Below are positions 1 through 6,773 of a DNA stretch of 11,073 bases, piece after piece. Below the pieces are notes generated by a model. The model ran no database searches and was not told the origin of the DNA. It was given only the letters and a program-made list of their open reading frames with translations. The number at the start of each line of letters is the position of its first letter. The first letter of the stretch is position 1. The position numbers and the translations under genes were made by a program. This stretch comes from Methanosphaera sp. rholeuAM130 (lineage in GTDB: Archaea > Methanobacteriota > Methanobacteria > Methanobacteriales > Methanobacteriaceae), in the NCBI GenBank assembly GCA_003266065.1, contig MUZY01000091.1, positions 10,322-21,394 of the forward strand. Direction: 5' to 3'.

Positions 1-377
1 TGGGTGATGATGATTATCCATATACCGTGCCGTTGAATTACGTTTATCTGGACAATAAACTATATTTTCATGGAGCCCTAAAGGGACATAAGATAGACGG
101 CATCCGCGGTCACGAAAAAGTATCCTTCTGCATTGTTGATGATGGAAGAAAACTGGGGGACAATTGGTGGTTTACGTTCAAAAGTGTTATCTGCTTTGGA
201 ATTATTAGAGAAGTTCAAGATGAAGGAAAGATTTTATCGGTATTGAATCTATTTGCAGACAAGTATTTTCCTGAAAGCGTTAGTGCAAATGATGAGATTG
301 AAAAACACGTCGACCATACATTAATATTGGAATTGGATATAGAACATGTAAGCGGAAAGCTCGTCAATGAAAAGTAA
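1..377 (+). CDS. Pyridoxamine 5'-phosphate oxidase-like flavoprotein (NimA type), 5'-truncated
   Basis: The reading frame is open from the left edge (first full codon at base 3) and reads GDDDYPYTVPLNYVYLD, so the GTG at base 27 is internal and the true start lies outside the window. About 124 residues remain. The pattern 'G-x-PY-x-VPLN-(Y/F)-VY', then FHGALKGHKIDGIRGHEKVSF, is typical of the split-barrel FMN-binding family that includes pyridoxamine-phosphate oxidase-like and 5-nitroimidazole-resistance (NimA) proteins. In that family the HGA...GHK stretch lines the flavin phosphate site. Later, WWFTFKSVICFGIIREV matches the central barrel strands. The exact substrate cannot be told; such proteins are usually general flavin reductases. 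The gene is convergent with aroE and shares only a 97-bp spacer with it. Family call fairly sure, function not. Confidence 0.8.
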   Translation, partial: GDDDYPYTVPLNYVYLDNKLYFHGALKGHKIDGIRGHEKVSFCIVDDGRKLGDNWWFTFKSVICFGIIREVQDEGKILSVLNLFADKYFPESVSANDEIEKHVDHTLILELDIEHVSGKLVNEK

Positions 378-420
378 GATTACAATCAATTACTTGAAAG
401 TAGAAACCTGCAAAAATTAT

Positions 421-455
421 TCTAAAAGAAAAATATAATTATATTAAAGAAAAAA
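421..455 (-). terminator. Candidate poly-T terminator of aroE
   Basis: Read on the minus strand just after the aroE stop, this stretch gives CCC followed by T6, then CTTT, and a few bases on T5 and T4 runs. Oligo-T tracts are the usual transcription stop of archaeal RNA polymerase. No clear hairpin precedes it. The same spacer shows no T-rich tract on the plus strand for the converging upstream gene. Confidence 0.45.
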
Positions 456-474
456 GGGTATTGGGAAATGGGAT

Positions 475-1323
475 TTACTTCAGCTGTTCAAGCAATGCCT
501 TTTCGAATGATTCGTAACTTGGCGTTTTACCCGTGAATATTTCAAATGCAGTTATTCCCTGATTTATTAGCATATTTGTACCGGATATTGTGGTAGCACC
601 GTTTTTTCTGGCTTGTCTTAGCAGTTTTGTCTCCAATGGATTGTATATTATGTCCATTACCACGTGATTTTCATTGATATTGCCTGTTTCTATTGGGGTA
701 TCGACGTCGACGTTAGGATACATTCCTATGGGCGTGGTGTTTATGATGATGTCCACATCACCTAATATGTCACCTGCTTCACCGATTGGAATAAATTCTA
801 TATTATCAAAATTGCACTCCCTCTTTAGATTGTCTATCAGTTTACATGCATTTTCCCTACTTCTGTTGGCTATTGTTAGTTTGTTTATGTTATTGTTTAT
901 TAATGTGAATGTTATTGCCTTAGATGCTCCGCCGGCACCCAAGACGAGGACATTTTTGGCCTCCAACGTAGTGTATTTTTCTATTGACTTTACAGCGCCG
1001 GTTCCATCGGTATTGTATCCCTTGGCTACTTTATCCTTGAAGCTTATGGTATTTACGGCATTGATTCGTCTGGCGGTTTCATCAACCTCATCCAGATATT
1101 CAATCACGTCAGTCTTGTATGGAATTGTCACGTTAAGTCCCCTGATGTTCATTACCTTTGCCGATTCTATCAGCTTGGATATGTCTTCTTTTTCTATCCT
1201 GAATGCCACATATACATAGTCCATATCCATTTCATCATATGCCGCGTTGTGCATGGGAGGAGATAGACTATGTTCTATTGGATTTCCTATTACACCTATT
1301 ACATTCGTTTTTCCCGTTATCAT
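475..1323 (-). CDS. aroE: Shikimate dehydrogenase
   Basis: A complete 282-residue protein of normal length. It catalyses NADPH-dependent reduction of 3-dehydroshikimate to shikimate in the cytoplasm, the fourth step of the chorismate pathway. The N-terminal substrate domain carries GNPIEHSLSPPMHN (residues 13-26; Ser19 and Ser21 bind shikimate), NVTIPYK with catalytic Lys70, INAVNT (88-92) and NTDG with catalytic Asp106. The Rossmann domain has VLGAGGASKA (127-136), and NRSRE (153-157) is the NADP-preferring phosphate clamp. INTTPIGMYP (194-203) and NQGITAFE (254-261, Gln255) complete the site. The ATG at 1321-1323 is preceded by a modest AGGA about 9 nt upstream; the nearby ATG four bases upstream hits a stop at once. 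It is transcribed away from hisS and no other aromatic-pathway gene is adjacent. Confidence 0.97.
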   Translation of the reverse strand: MITGKTNVIGVIGNPIEHSLSPPMHNAAYDEMDMDYVYVAFRIEKEDISKLIESAKVMNIRGLNVTIPYKTDVIEYLDEVDETARRINAVNTISFKDKVAKGYNTDGTGAVKSIEKYTTLEAKNVLVLGAGGASKAITFTLINNNINKLTIANRSRENACKLIDNLKRECNFDNIEFIPIGEAGDILGDVDIIINTTPIGMYPNVDVDTPIETGNINENHVVMDIIYNPLETKLLRQARKNGATTISGTNMLINQGITAFEIFTGKTPSYESFEKALLEQLK

Positions 1324-1427
1324 ATTATCATGTCCTGTTGACTGTTTCTGTAATTAAAGAGATTATTGTTAATTTCTAAAAGATGTTGCTTGATTAATTT
1401 AATCTATTTAGTTAAGATATTATACTA

Positions 1428-1442
1428 TAATTTATATATAAT
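1428..1442 (-). promoter_or_regulatory. Possible aroE TATA box
   Basis: On the minus strand this reads TTATATATAAATT, an archaeal TATA-like element. A start about 25 nt downstream would give a leader of roughly 85 nt before the aroE ATG. The whole region is AT-rich, so the assignment is weak. Confidence 0.3.
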
Positions 1443-1458
1443 TATATATTAGTAAATG

Positions 1459-1474
1459 ATGCAAATGTCTGCAT
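1459..1474. repeat. Short inverted repeat, possible operator
   Basis: ATGCA-N6-TGCAT is a perfect 5-bp inverted repeat. It sits immediately upstream of the TATA-like tract proposed for aroE and could be a regulator site. Arms this short also occur by chance. Confidence 0.2.
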
Positions 1475-1641
1475 AAATTGTTAAGTATGTGACAATAATT
1501 ATCTTGGCTGTTTATGTGAATGTTTCATTGTTCGAATCGCTTATTTAAAACATGCCTTATCTTAGCGTTTAATCCACTAGTTTTATAAATGTTAAAATAA
1601 GATCTGTTTTATTTAGTCTTACCCTGGTTTATTTATCTTAA

Positions 1642-1650
1642 CTTTATATT
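1642..1650 (+). promoter_or_regulatory. Probable hisS-operon TATA box
   Basis: CTTTATATT lies about 65 bp before the hisS ATG. A start about 25 nt downstream (around 1672) leaves a leader near 40 nt that keeps the AGGATGTG ribosome-binding sequence at 1697-1704. This is the best TATA match close to the gene and would drive the hisS-to-endA run. Confidence 0.45.
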
Positions 1651-1711
1651 TGAAGATTGACGTGAGTATTCCAGCATAGGATTAAATTTTAATTTTAGGA
1701 TGTGCATATAA

Positions 1712-2995
1712 ATGGAATTTAAAAAACCAAGAGGAACAAGGGATTTTTTAATCGAAGATATGAAAGAACGTAAATATGTTGAAAATACCATTAGAAAGGT
1801 AGTTGAAAGCTATGGATTTAATGAGATTAAAACCCCCATATTTGAAGATTTAGAATTGTTTACTGCAAAAAGTGGAGACGGAATCAAGGAGGAAATCTAC
1901 CACTTTCAGGATAAGGGAGGTAGAGACCTGGCATTAAGGCCGGAACTTACCGCCAGCGTGTCACGATTATATGACAACAACCTCCAAAAGAGTGCAAAGC
2001 CGTTGAAGATGTACTACTTCGGCAGCTGTTTCAGGTATGAACGACCACAGGCAGGTAGATTCAGACAGTTCTGGCAGTTCGGTGTGGAAGTTATCGGCGG
2101 AACTCCCGTATATAACGAAGCTGAAATCATTGCAATGGCTAATGAAACCTTGAAAAGGTTAAAGCTTAAAAACTATGAAGTTGCCATCGGCCATTTGGGA
2201 ATCATCAAGGGCGTATTAAATCACCTCGACATTACGCCGGAAAAACAGACACAGATAATTGCCAGCATCGACAAGGAAGACTACGATTTGCTCGATGAGA
2301 TACTCACCGGATGTGGTGTGGATGACCAATACAAAAATATAATCAACAGGATAATCAACGTCAACGGTACACATGATGATTTGAACACCATAAGAGAATC
2401 ATTGGAGGATATTCCTGAAAGTTTGGACGCATTGAACCAGCTGGATGAGATATTGACCGTCGTAGAGGCCTTCGGATTTGATGATTACACGGTCAAACTG
2501 TCAATTGCCCGTGGACTTGACTATTATACGGGCGTTGTATTCGAGATATACGTACCTGATCTTGGTGCCCAGAAACAGATTACGGGTGGAGGAACGTACA
2601 ACCTCACGGGACTCTTCGACAGCGAAAAAATAGAATCCACCGGATTTGCATTTGGATTCGATCGTATTATGGAGGCATTCCATGTGCAGAACCTTAAGAC
2701 GGATGAAGAAAATATCACCAAGGTACTTGTAGTTCCGGTTAAAAAGGAATTCAAACTGGATGCCATTAAGGTTGCCCAGCTGTTAAGAGGTGCCGATATA
2801 ATAACCGACATTGACCTCAAGGGAAAGAAACTCAAGAAAAACCTATCGTATGCCAATTCAAACAACATTAACAACGTGGTTTTAATCGGAGCCAAAGAGG
2901 TTGAAGACAACACCGTTACGTTAAAGTATATGGATACCAAAGAGCAGGTAACGATTCCACAGAGCCAGCTGGTAGACAATATCCTGAACAACTAA
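1712..2995 (+). CDS. hisS: Histidyl-tRNA synthetase
   Basis: A class II aminoacyl-tRNA synthetase of 427 residues, full length for the family; it charges tRNA-His with histidine. The N-terminus KPRGTRDFLIEDM is typical. Visible landmarks are LRPELTASVSRLY (75-87), motif 2 FRYERPQAGR...FWQFG (107-124) contacting ATP and the acceptor end, the histidine-specific motif RGLDYYTG (267-274), GGGTYNLTGLF (292-302), and motif 3 GFAFGFDRI (311-319) with its class II arginine. Residues from about 335 form the C-terminal anticodon-binding domain (VLVVPV..., KLKKNLSYAN). The ATG is supported by AGGATGTG 8-15 nt upstream. It is the first gene of a tightly spaced run; hisI follows after 13 bp, pairing histidine charging with a histidine-biosynthesis step. 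Confidence 0.97.
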   Translation: MEFKKPRGTRDFLIEDMKERKYVENTIRKVVESYGFNEIKTPIFEDLELFTAKSGDGIKEEIYHFQDKGGRDLALRPELTASVSRLYDNNLQKSAKPLKMYYFGSCFRYERPQAGRFRQFWQFGVEVIGGTPVYNEAEIIAMANETLKRLKLKNYEVAIGHLGIIKGVLNHLDITPEKQTQIIASIDKEDYDLLDEILTGCGVDDQYKNIINRIINVNGTHDDLNTIRESLEDIPESLDALNQLDEILTVVEAFGFDDYTVKLSIARGLDYYTGVVFEIYVPDLGAQKQITGGGTYNLTGLFDSEKIESTGFAFGFDRIMEAFHVQNLKTDEENITKVLVVPVKKEFKLDAIKVAQLLRGADIITDIDLKGKKLKKNLSYANSNNINNVVLIGAKEVEDNTVTLKYMDTKEQVTIPQSQLVDNILNN

Positions 2996-2997
2996 GG

Positions 2998-3006
2998 GAG
3001 GGTGAG
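2998..3006 (+). promoter_or_regulatory. Strong ribosome-binding site that fixes the TTG start of hisI
   Basis: GAGGGTGAG (within AAGGGAGGGTGAG) directly follows the hisS stop and closely matches the archaeal anti-Shine-Dalgarno partner GGAGGTGA. The only in-frame start behind it is TTG at 3009. No in-frame ATG exists near this point, so hisI starts with TTG. Confidence 0.75.
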
Positions 3007-3008
3007 AA

Positions 3009-3398
3009 TTGATTGAACCTAATTTTAGACATGAAATAAAAGGTAAGAAATTGGCCACCGCCATTGTACAGGACTACCAGACAAATGAAGTGCTTATGCT
3101 GGCATTTATCGACGAGGAAGCCTACGCCAAAACAATAGAAACACAAAAAGCACACTTCTACAGCACCAGTAGGGAAAAAATCTGGCTTAAAGGTGAACAG
3201 TCCGGTCACACACAGCAAATAAAGGAGATACTCTTTGACTGCGACGGGGATGCCGTAATCTTCAGGGTAAAACAGAACGGTGGGGCATGCCATACAGGCC
3301 ACTACTCCTGCTTCTACAGCAGATTATCCGAAGACGGCAACAGTCTTGTCGAAGTAAGCGACAAAATCTTTGACCCCGACGACATCTATAACAAGTAG
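3009..3398 (+). CDS. hisI: Phosphoribosyl-AMP cyclohydrolase
   Basis: A 129-residue stand-alone HisI that opens the adenine ring of phosphoribosyl-AMP, the third step of histidine synthesis. As in other archaea it is not fused to the HisE pyrophosphohydrolase that many bacteria join to it. Motifs seen: EVLMLAFIDEEAYAKT (27-42), FYSTSREKIWLKGEQSG (50-66; the family's SRSR...W-KG-x-SG with one Ser to Thr change), DCDGD (77-81, Mg-binding aspartates plus zinc ligand Cys78) and GACHTGHYSCFY (92-103) with zinc ligands Cys94 and Cys101. All catalytic and metal residues are present. It starts at TTG behind a strong ribosome-binding site and ends 8 bp before the next gene, with which it is probably translationally coupled. 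Confidence 0.96.
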   Translation: MIEPNFRHEIKGKKLATAIVQDYQTNEVLMLAFIDEEAYAKTIETQKAHFYSTSREKIWLKGEQSGHTQQIKEILFDCDGDAVIFRVKQNGGACHTGHYSCFYSRLSEDGNSLVEVSDKIFDPDDIYNK

Positions 3399-3406
3399 GT
3401 GTAACC

Positions 3407-5248
3407 ATGAAAATTGTACCCGATACAAGCATCATCATAGACCAGATGCTAAGCAAACTCATAGAGGAAAACTTTGAAAACGCAGAGGTACTGATACCCG
3501 AAGCGGTTCAATCGGAGATTGAAAATCATGCCAACAAGAGAAAGGACATAGGCTACAACGGCATTGAAGAGCTTAAAAAATTACGGATTCTTGCGGATGA
3601 GGGACATATCACCCTGAAATATGTTGGCAGACGTCCCCAGTTGGATGAAGTGTCGCTTGCCAGAGGGGGGGAAATTGATGCCATGATTAGGGACATTGCA
3701 AGAAAATACAATGCGACCCTCATAACCAGCGACAGGCTTCAAAGCCAAATAGCAGAAGCCCAGGGCATTGACACATACTTCTATCAGAAAGAGGCTCCCA
3801 AGATTGTCAAGACGGAACTTGAAAGATACTTCCTGGATGACGTTTCAAGCATCCACCTTAGGGAAAATACGGTACCCATGGCCAAACGCGGAAAGCCCGG
3901 CGAGATTGAACTTATTGAACTGGACTACGTTCCGCTTAGATATAATGACCTCGACAGGATAACGAATGAGCTATTGGCTCAAACTCAGCTAAGACAGGAC
4001 GCCTTTATTGAAATAGAAAAAAAGGGAGTTAAGGTCATACAATTCGGAAATTTGAGAATTACCATAGCAAAACGTCCATTTGCCGATGGATTTGAAATAA
4101 CCGCCATTAAACCCGTTAACAGACTGGATCTGATAGACTATAACGTCTCCGATAAGCTGTTGAAAAGGCTTTCGGATGACGCTAAGGGAATACTGGTGGC
4201 AGGTTCTCCCGGTGCCGGTAAATCAACCTTTGCACAGGCCTTGGCGGAGTACTACCATTATGACCTGGAGAAGATTGTCAAGACCATGGAAAATCCCAGG
4301 GACTTGAACCTGGATGACAATATCACCCAATATGCACCGCTGGAGGGCAGCATGGAGGATACCGCCGACATACTGTTACTTGTCAGGCCGGACTTCACCC
4401 TCTTTGATGAGGTTAGAAAGACTCGTGACTTTGAAATATACTCCGACATGAGACTGGCTGGTGTGGGAATGATTGGTATTGTCCATGCAACCCGTGCCAT
4501 TGATGCCATTCAAAGGTTCCTTGGTCGTCTGGAGCTGGGTGTGATTCCGTCAGTCATCGATACGACCATTTATATCGAAGACGGTGAAATAAAATCTGTG
4601 TACTCCATCGAACTTACCGTCAAGGTACCTACGGGCATGATTGAAGCGGACTTGGCAAGACCTGTCATCGAGATTAAGGACTTACAGACGGATGCACTGC
4701 TCTATGAAATATATACATATGGTGAACAGACCATCGTAATGAACGTCAATAAAAAACATGACGATGAAAACAAGGACAAATCATCGGTCGATAAGATTGT
4801 AACGAAGGTCATTAGAAATGAGATATACAGGATAGTGCCTAATGTTGCCGTTGAGATATCTCTTTTATCCAACAATCGGGCATTGGTGGAGATTGACCCA
4901 GAATATGCGGGAACCATCATCGGCAAGAACGGAAAGACCATTGAAAAGATTGAGGAAAGGGCAGGCATAAGCATTGAGGTACAGGATTTGGAAGTAAAGG
5001 AGATTGAAGACAAGAAGATTATCCCTGTTAGCATTTCAGGCAACTACATCTCATTGAACTTCAGGAAAGAGGATATCGGTGCCAGTTATGATATTATAGT
5101 CGAGGGCGAATATCTATTTACTGCCACCGTCGGTAAGAAAGCAAACATTCGACTAAAAAGAAATATTGAAATGGGTGAAATTATCATCAAAGCGATGAAG
5201 AAGGATGAACCGGTATACGCAAGGTTAAGAAGCGATGATTATTACTAG
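3407..5248 (+). CDS. PIN domain-VirB11/PilT-like ATPase-KH protein (PINA/COG1855 family)
   Basis: A 613-residue archaeal multidomain protein. Residues 1-130 form a PIN nuclease-fold domain with a complete acidic set: Asp6 (VPDTS), Glu37 (QSEIENH), Asp91 (GEIDAMI), Asp109 (TSDRLQ). Residues about 200-430 are a hexameric secretion-type ATPase: Walker A AGSPGAGKST (265-274, Lys272), Walker B-like FTLFDEVR (Asp334, Glu335), and the family's HATRAIDAIQRF stretch (near 365). Residues about 450-535 include a type-KH nucleic-acid-binding domain with its GxxG loop IIGKNGK (504-510), followed by a beta-rich C-terminal tail. The Sulfolobus relative SisPINA is reported as a Holliday-junction branch-migration ATPase; by inference this one also works on branched DNA, though RNA is possible given KH. 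The AGGTG ribosome-binding sequence (3397-3401) overlaps the hisI stop. Confidence 0.9.
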   Translation: MKIVPDTSIIIDQMLSKLIEENFENAEVLIPEAVQSEIENHANKRKDIGYNGIEELKKLRILADEGHITLKYVGRRPQLDEVSLARGGEIDAMIRDIARKYNATLITSDRLQSQIAEAQGIDTYFYQKEAPKIVKTELERYFLDDVSSIHLRENTVPMAKRGKPGEIELIELDYVPLRYNDLDRITNELLAQTQLRQDAFIEIEKKGVKVIQFGNLRITIAKRPFADGFEITAIKPVNRLDLIDYNVSDKLLKRLSDDAKGILVAGSPGAGKSTFAQALAEYYHYDLEKIVKTMENPRDLNLDDNITQYAPLEGSMEDTADILLLVRPDFTLFDEVRKTRDFEIYSDMRLAGVGMIGIVHATRAIDAIQRFLGRLELGVIPSVIDTTIYIEDGEIKSVYSIELTVKVPTGMIEADLARPVIEIKDLQTDALLYEIYTYGEQTIVMNVNKKHDDENKDKSSVDKIVTKVIRNEIYRIVPNVAVEISLLSNNRALVEIDPEYAGTIIGKNGKTIEKIEERAGISIEVQDLEVKEIEDKKIIPVSISGNYISLNFRKEDIGASYDIIVEGEYLFTATVGKKANIRLKRNIEMGEIIIKAMKKDEPVYARLRSDDYY

Positions 5249-5283
5249 AAATTGAAAAAAACCGAAACACTTAGGAGAGTATT

Positions 5284-6045
5284 ATGATGAAGTTTAGTAT
5301 TTCTACACACGGATTATATCCGGCAAAGATTGAAAACGTTTTGGAATTCATTGACAGGGTCAACTTCAGATATTTGGAGATTGTTAAGGAATATCCGTAC
5401 TACAATCTAACAAGTGATGACCTGTCAAGTTATGACTTCACTTACAGTATCCATTCACCCATTAGCGATATCAACATAGCAAGCCATATGGATAAGATTA
5501 GAAAATCGTCCATTAGAGAAATTGAGGATTCGTTCAGGATGGCTAATGATATTGATGCAAAAAAAGTGGTGGTTCATCCGGGAAACATTTCTCCCATGGC
5601 ATATAAGTTTACTGACAAGATACTCGATTACAATACGGACAGTCTGATAAAATGTCAAAGCCTTGCCGAGGAATATGGGGTATTGATGTGTCTGGAGAAT
5701 ATGCCCCTGGTCGATGGACTTCTGTATTCAAATCTCGATGCACTCTTTGAATTTGTTGAAAATTCATTGCACAGTGCCGTTTGCCTGGATGTGGGTCATG
5801 CCCATACGAACGGTTTCAGCATAGATGATATGTTCAGCTTCCGGGATATTCATCACGTTCACCTCAGCGATAATGACGGCTCCTATGACATGCATGACGC
5901 ACTGGGCAGTGGCGACATAGACTTTAAGAAGGTCTTTGACGTGCTTGAAGCCAAAAACTATGATGAAATCGTGGTTATTGAGGTTAAAAGCCTAAGTAAC
6001 ATATATAAGAGCATTGATTATTTGAAGAATATTGGGATGATTTAG
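5284..6045 (+). CDS. Endonuclease IV / sugar-phosphate isomerase-like TIM-barrel protein
   Basis: A 253-residue protein of the xylose-isomerase-like TIM-barrel superfamily (COG1082, AP-endonuclease family 2). The E. coli Nfo trinuclear-zinc ligands can all be matched: His57 (SIHSP), His98 (VVHPGN), Glu138 (CLENMP), Asp169 and His172 (CLDVGHAH), His193 (HVHLSDN), Asp202 and His204 (YDMHDALGSGDIDF), and Glu233 (VVIEVKS). The DMHDALGSGDID stretch resembles the DRH-x-x-x-G-x-G-x-I-G signature of true endonuclease IV with a shorter loop. Annotation pipelines usually call such proteins sugar phosphate isomerase/epimerase; AP-site cleavage is an equally open possibility. It lies 35 bp after the PIN-ATPase gene and 11 bp before endA. 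ATGs at 5284 and 5287 are both possible; AGGAGA at 5273-5278 lies 5 and 8 nt away. Family sure, substrate not. Confidence 0.85.
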   Translation: MMKFSISTHGLYPAKIENVLEFIDRVNFRYLEIVKEYPYYNLTSDDLSSYDFTYSIHSPISDINIASHMDKIRKSSIREIEDSFRMANDIDAKKVVVHPGNISPMAYKFTDKILDYNTDSLIKCQSLAEEYGVLMCLENMPLVDGLLYSNLDALFEFVENSLHSAVCLDVGHAHTNGFSIDDMFSFRDIHHVHLSDNDGSYDMHDALGSGDIDFKKVFDVLEAKNYDEIVVIEVKSLSNIYKSIDYLKNIGMI

Positions 6046-6056
6046 GAAGTGTTACT

Positions 6057-6563
6057 ATGATGAATTCTATTTTGAAGGATGACCGTGTCATCGTTATAGA
6101 CGAACATGCACATAACCTGTATAATAAGCGTTACTATGGTAATTTGACCAATATCGGATTGGAGTTATCGCTAATTGAGGCGTTATATCTTTTGAATAAG
6201 GACAAGATACTTATCTTCGATGGCGAAAACATTGTTGATGAAAATCGTTTGACCGGTATTATAAAGGACAAACATATTTACTCCCATTACCTGGTTTATA
6301 GTGACCTGCGTACACGCGGCTATATCATCAAGACCGGATTCAAGTACGGCAGTGACTTTAGAATATATGAACGCGGTCACAGCCCGGGTGACGGTCATTC
6401 AAGTTTTCTTGTGAAGATATTGTCCGAAGAGCAGAGCATTAAGGTCACCGACTTTTCCAGCTATGTGAGAGTGGCTCATGGCGTTCGCAAGAGCTTGCTT
6501 CTTGCCGTTGTCGATGATGAATATGACATCACATATTATAATGTTGAATGGACAAGACCATAA
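6057..6563 (+). CDS. endA: tRNA-intron (splicing) endonuclease
   Basis: A 168-residue archaeal EndA of the short, single-repeat type that in Methanocaldococcus forms a homotetramer. It cuts bulge-helix-bulge junctions to remove introns from pre-tRNA. The N-terminal domain (YYGNL...LSLIEALYLL, 26-46) precedes the catalytic domain: YSDLRTRGYIIKTGFKYGSDFRIYERG (from 81), then the three catalytic residues Tyr104 (FRIYERG), His114 (GDGHSSFLV) and Lys145 (VRKSLLLAVV), matching Tyr115/His125/Lys156 of the M. jannaschii enzyme. The start is ATG 6057 or the adjacent ATG 6060; AGGAAGTG at 6044-6051 overlaps the upstream stop codon, indicating coupling. Last confident gene of the hisS run; trpS follows after 210 bp. 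The frame stays open for 52 sense codons beyond its TAA, described separately. Confidence 0.95.
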   Translation: MMNSILKDDRVIVIDEHAHNLYNKRYYGNLTNIGLELSLIEALYLLNKDKILIFDGENIVDENRLTGIIKDKHIYSHYLVYSDLRTRGYIIKTGFKYGSDFRIYERGHSPGDGHSSFLVKILSEEQSIKVTDFSSYVRVAHGVRKSLLLAVVDDEYDITYYNVEWTRP

Positions 6564-6722
6564 CCAATACTGCTATTGCAGAAACAATTAACGCTAAAAA
6601 AAGAACAGGATGCAAATGACATTGAATCGAATGTTGAAATATGTTATCGCAAACGATTGGATGAAAAATTGAAAGAAAAAAAGATTATTAAAAGCAATAT
6701 ATTAAAAAAGGAAATATACTAA
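6548..6722 (+). pseudogene. Candidate frameshifted small ORF between endA and trpS
   Basis: An ATG at 6548, overlapping the endA end out of frame, opens MDKTITNTAIAETINAKK and enters an A7 run at 6596-6602; in this frame it stops soon after (TGCAAATGA). If one A of the run is skipped, reading continues as EQDANDIESNVEICYRKR and on through a lysine-rich helical stretch to TAA at 6720-6722, giving a 57-residue charged protein. The second frame is also open back to the endA stop. No good ribosome-binding site precedes the ATG. It may be a small gene broken at the homopolymer, a sequencing error, a slippage-expressed gene, or chance. I do not recognise the product. Confidence 0.3.
6711..6720 (+). 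promoter_or_regulatory. Possible trpS TATA box
   Basis: GAAATATACT sits about 60 bp before the trpS start. A start near 6743 would leave a leader of about 30 nt that still includes the ribosome-binding site at 6759-6766. It overlaps the end of the candidate small ORF. Weak match. Confidence 0.25.
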
Positions 6723-6758
6723 CAGTTACATAGACTATATTATCTTTGAAATTATTAT

Positions 6759-6766
6759 AAGGAGTG
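6759..6766 (+). promoter_or_regulatory. Ribosome-binding site favouring the TTG start of trpS
   Basis: AAGGAGTG ends 7 nt before TTG 6774 and 13 nt before the in-frame ATG 6780. The normal spacing favours TTG, adding two residues (Met-Asn) to the product. Confidence 0.6.
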
Positions 6767-6773
6767 TTTTAAT

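Larger units (their letters stand above)
1324..1711. other. Divergent AT-rich promoter region between aroE and hisS
   Basis: This 388-bp spacer between two divergent genes contains no convincing ORF or RNA gene. It holds TATA-like tracts on both strands (listed separately), a short inverted repeat around 1459-1474 and a weak AAATAA/TTATTT inverted repeat (1595-1600 with 1609-1614). Otherwise nothing specific is seen. Confidence 0.6.

Noticed and set aside
674..1219. 181-codon plus-strand ORF inside aroE
   Set aside because: It is the antisense shadow of aroE, whose full set of catalytic and cofactor motifs is on the minus strand; the plus-strand product matches no family I know.
1530..1538. 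GTTCGAATC, resembling the T-loop of a tRNA
   Set aside because: The flanking five bases on each side (CATTG and CGCTT) do not pair, and no acceptor, D or anticodon arm can be found around it.
2524..3302. Minus-strand ORFs opposite hisS and hisI
   Set aside because: They overlap well-supported genes, have no ribosome-binding site and no recognisable motifs.
6610..6669. Short ORF starting ATGCAAATGACA in the endA-trpS spacer
   Set aside because: Only 19 codons, no ribosome-binding site, and it is a different frame from the longer two-part ORF.
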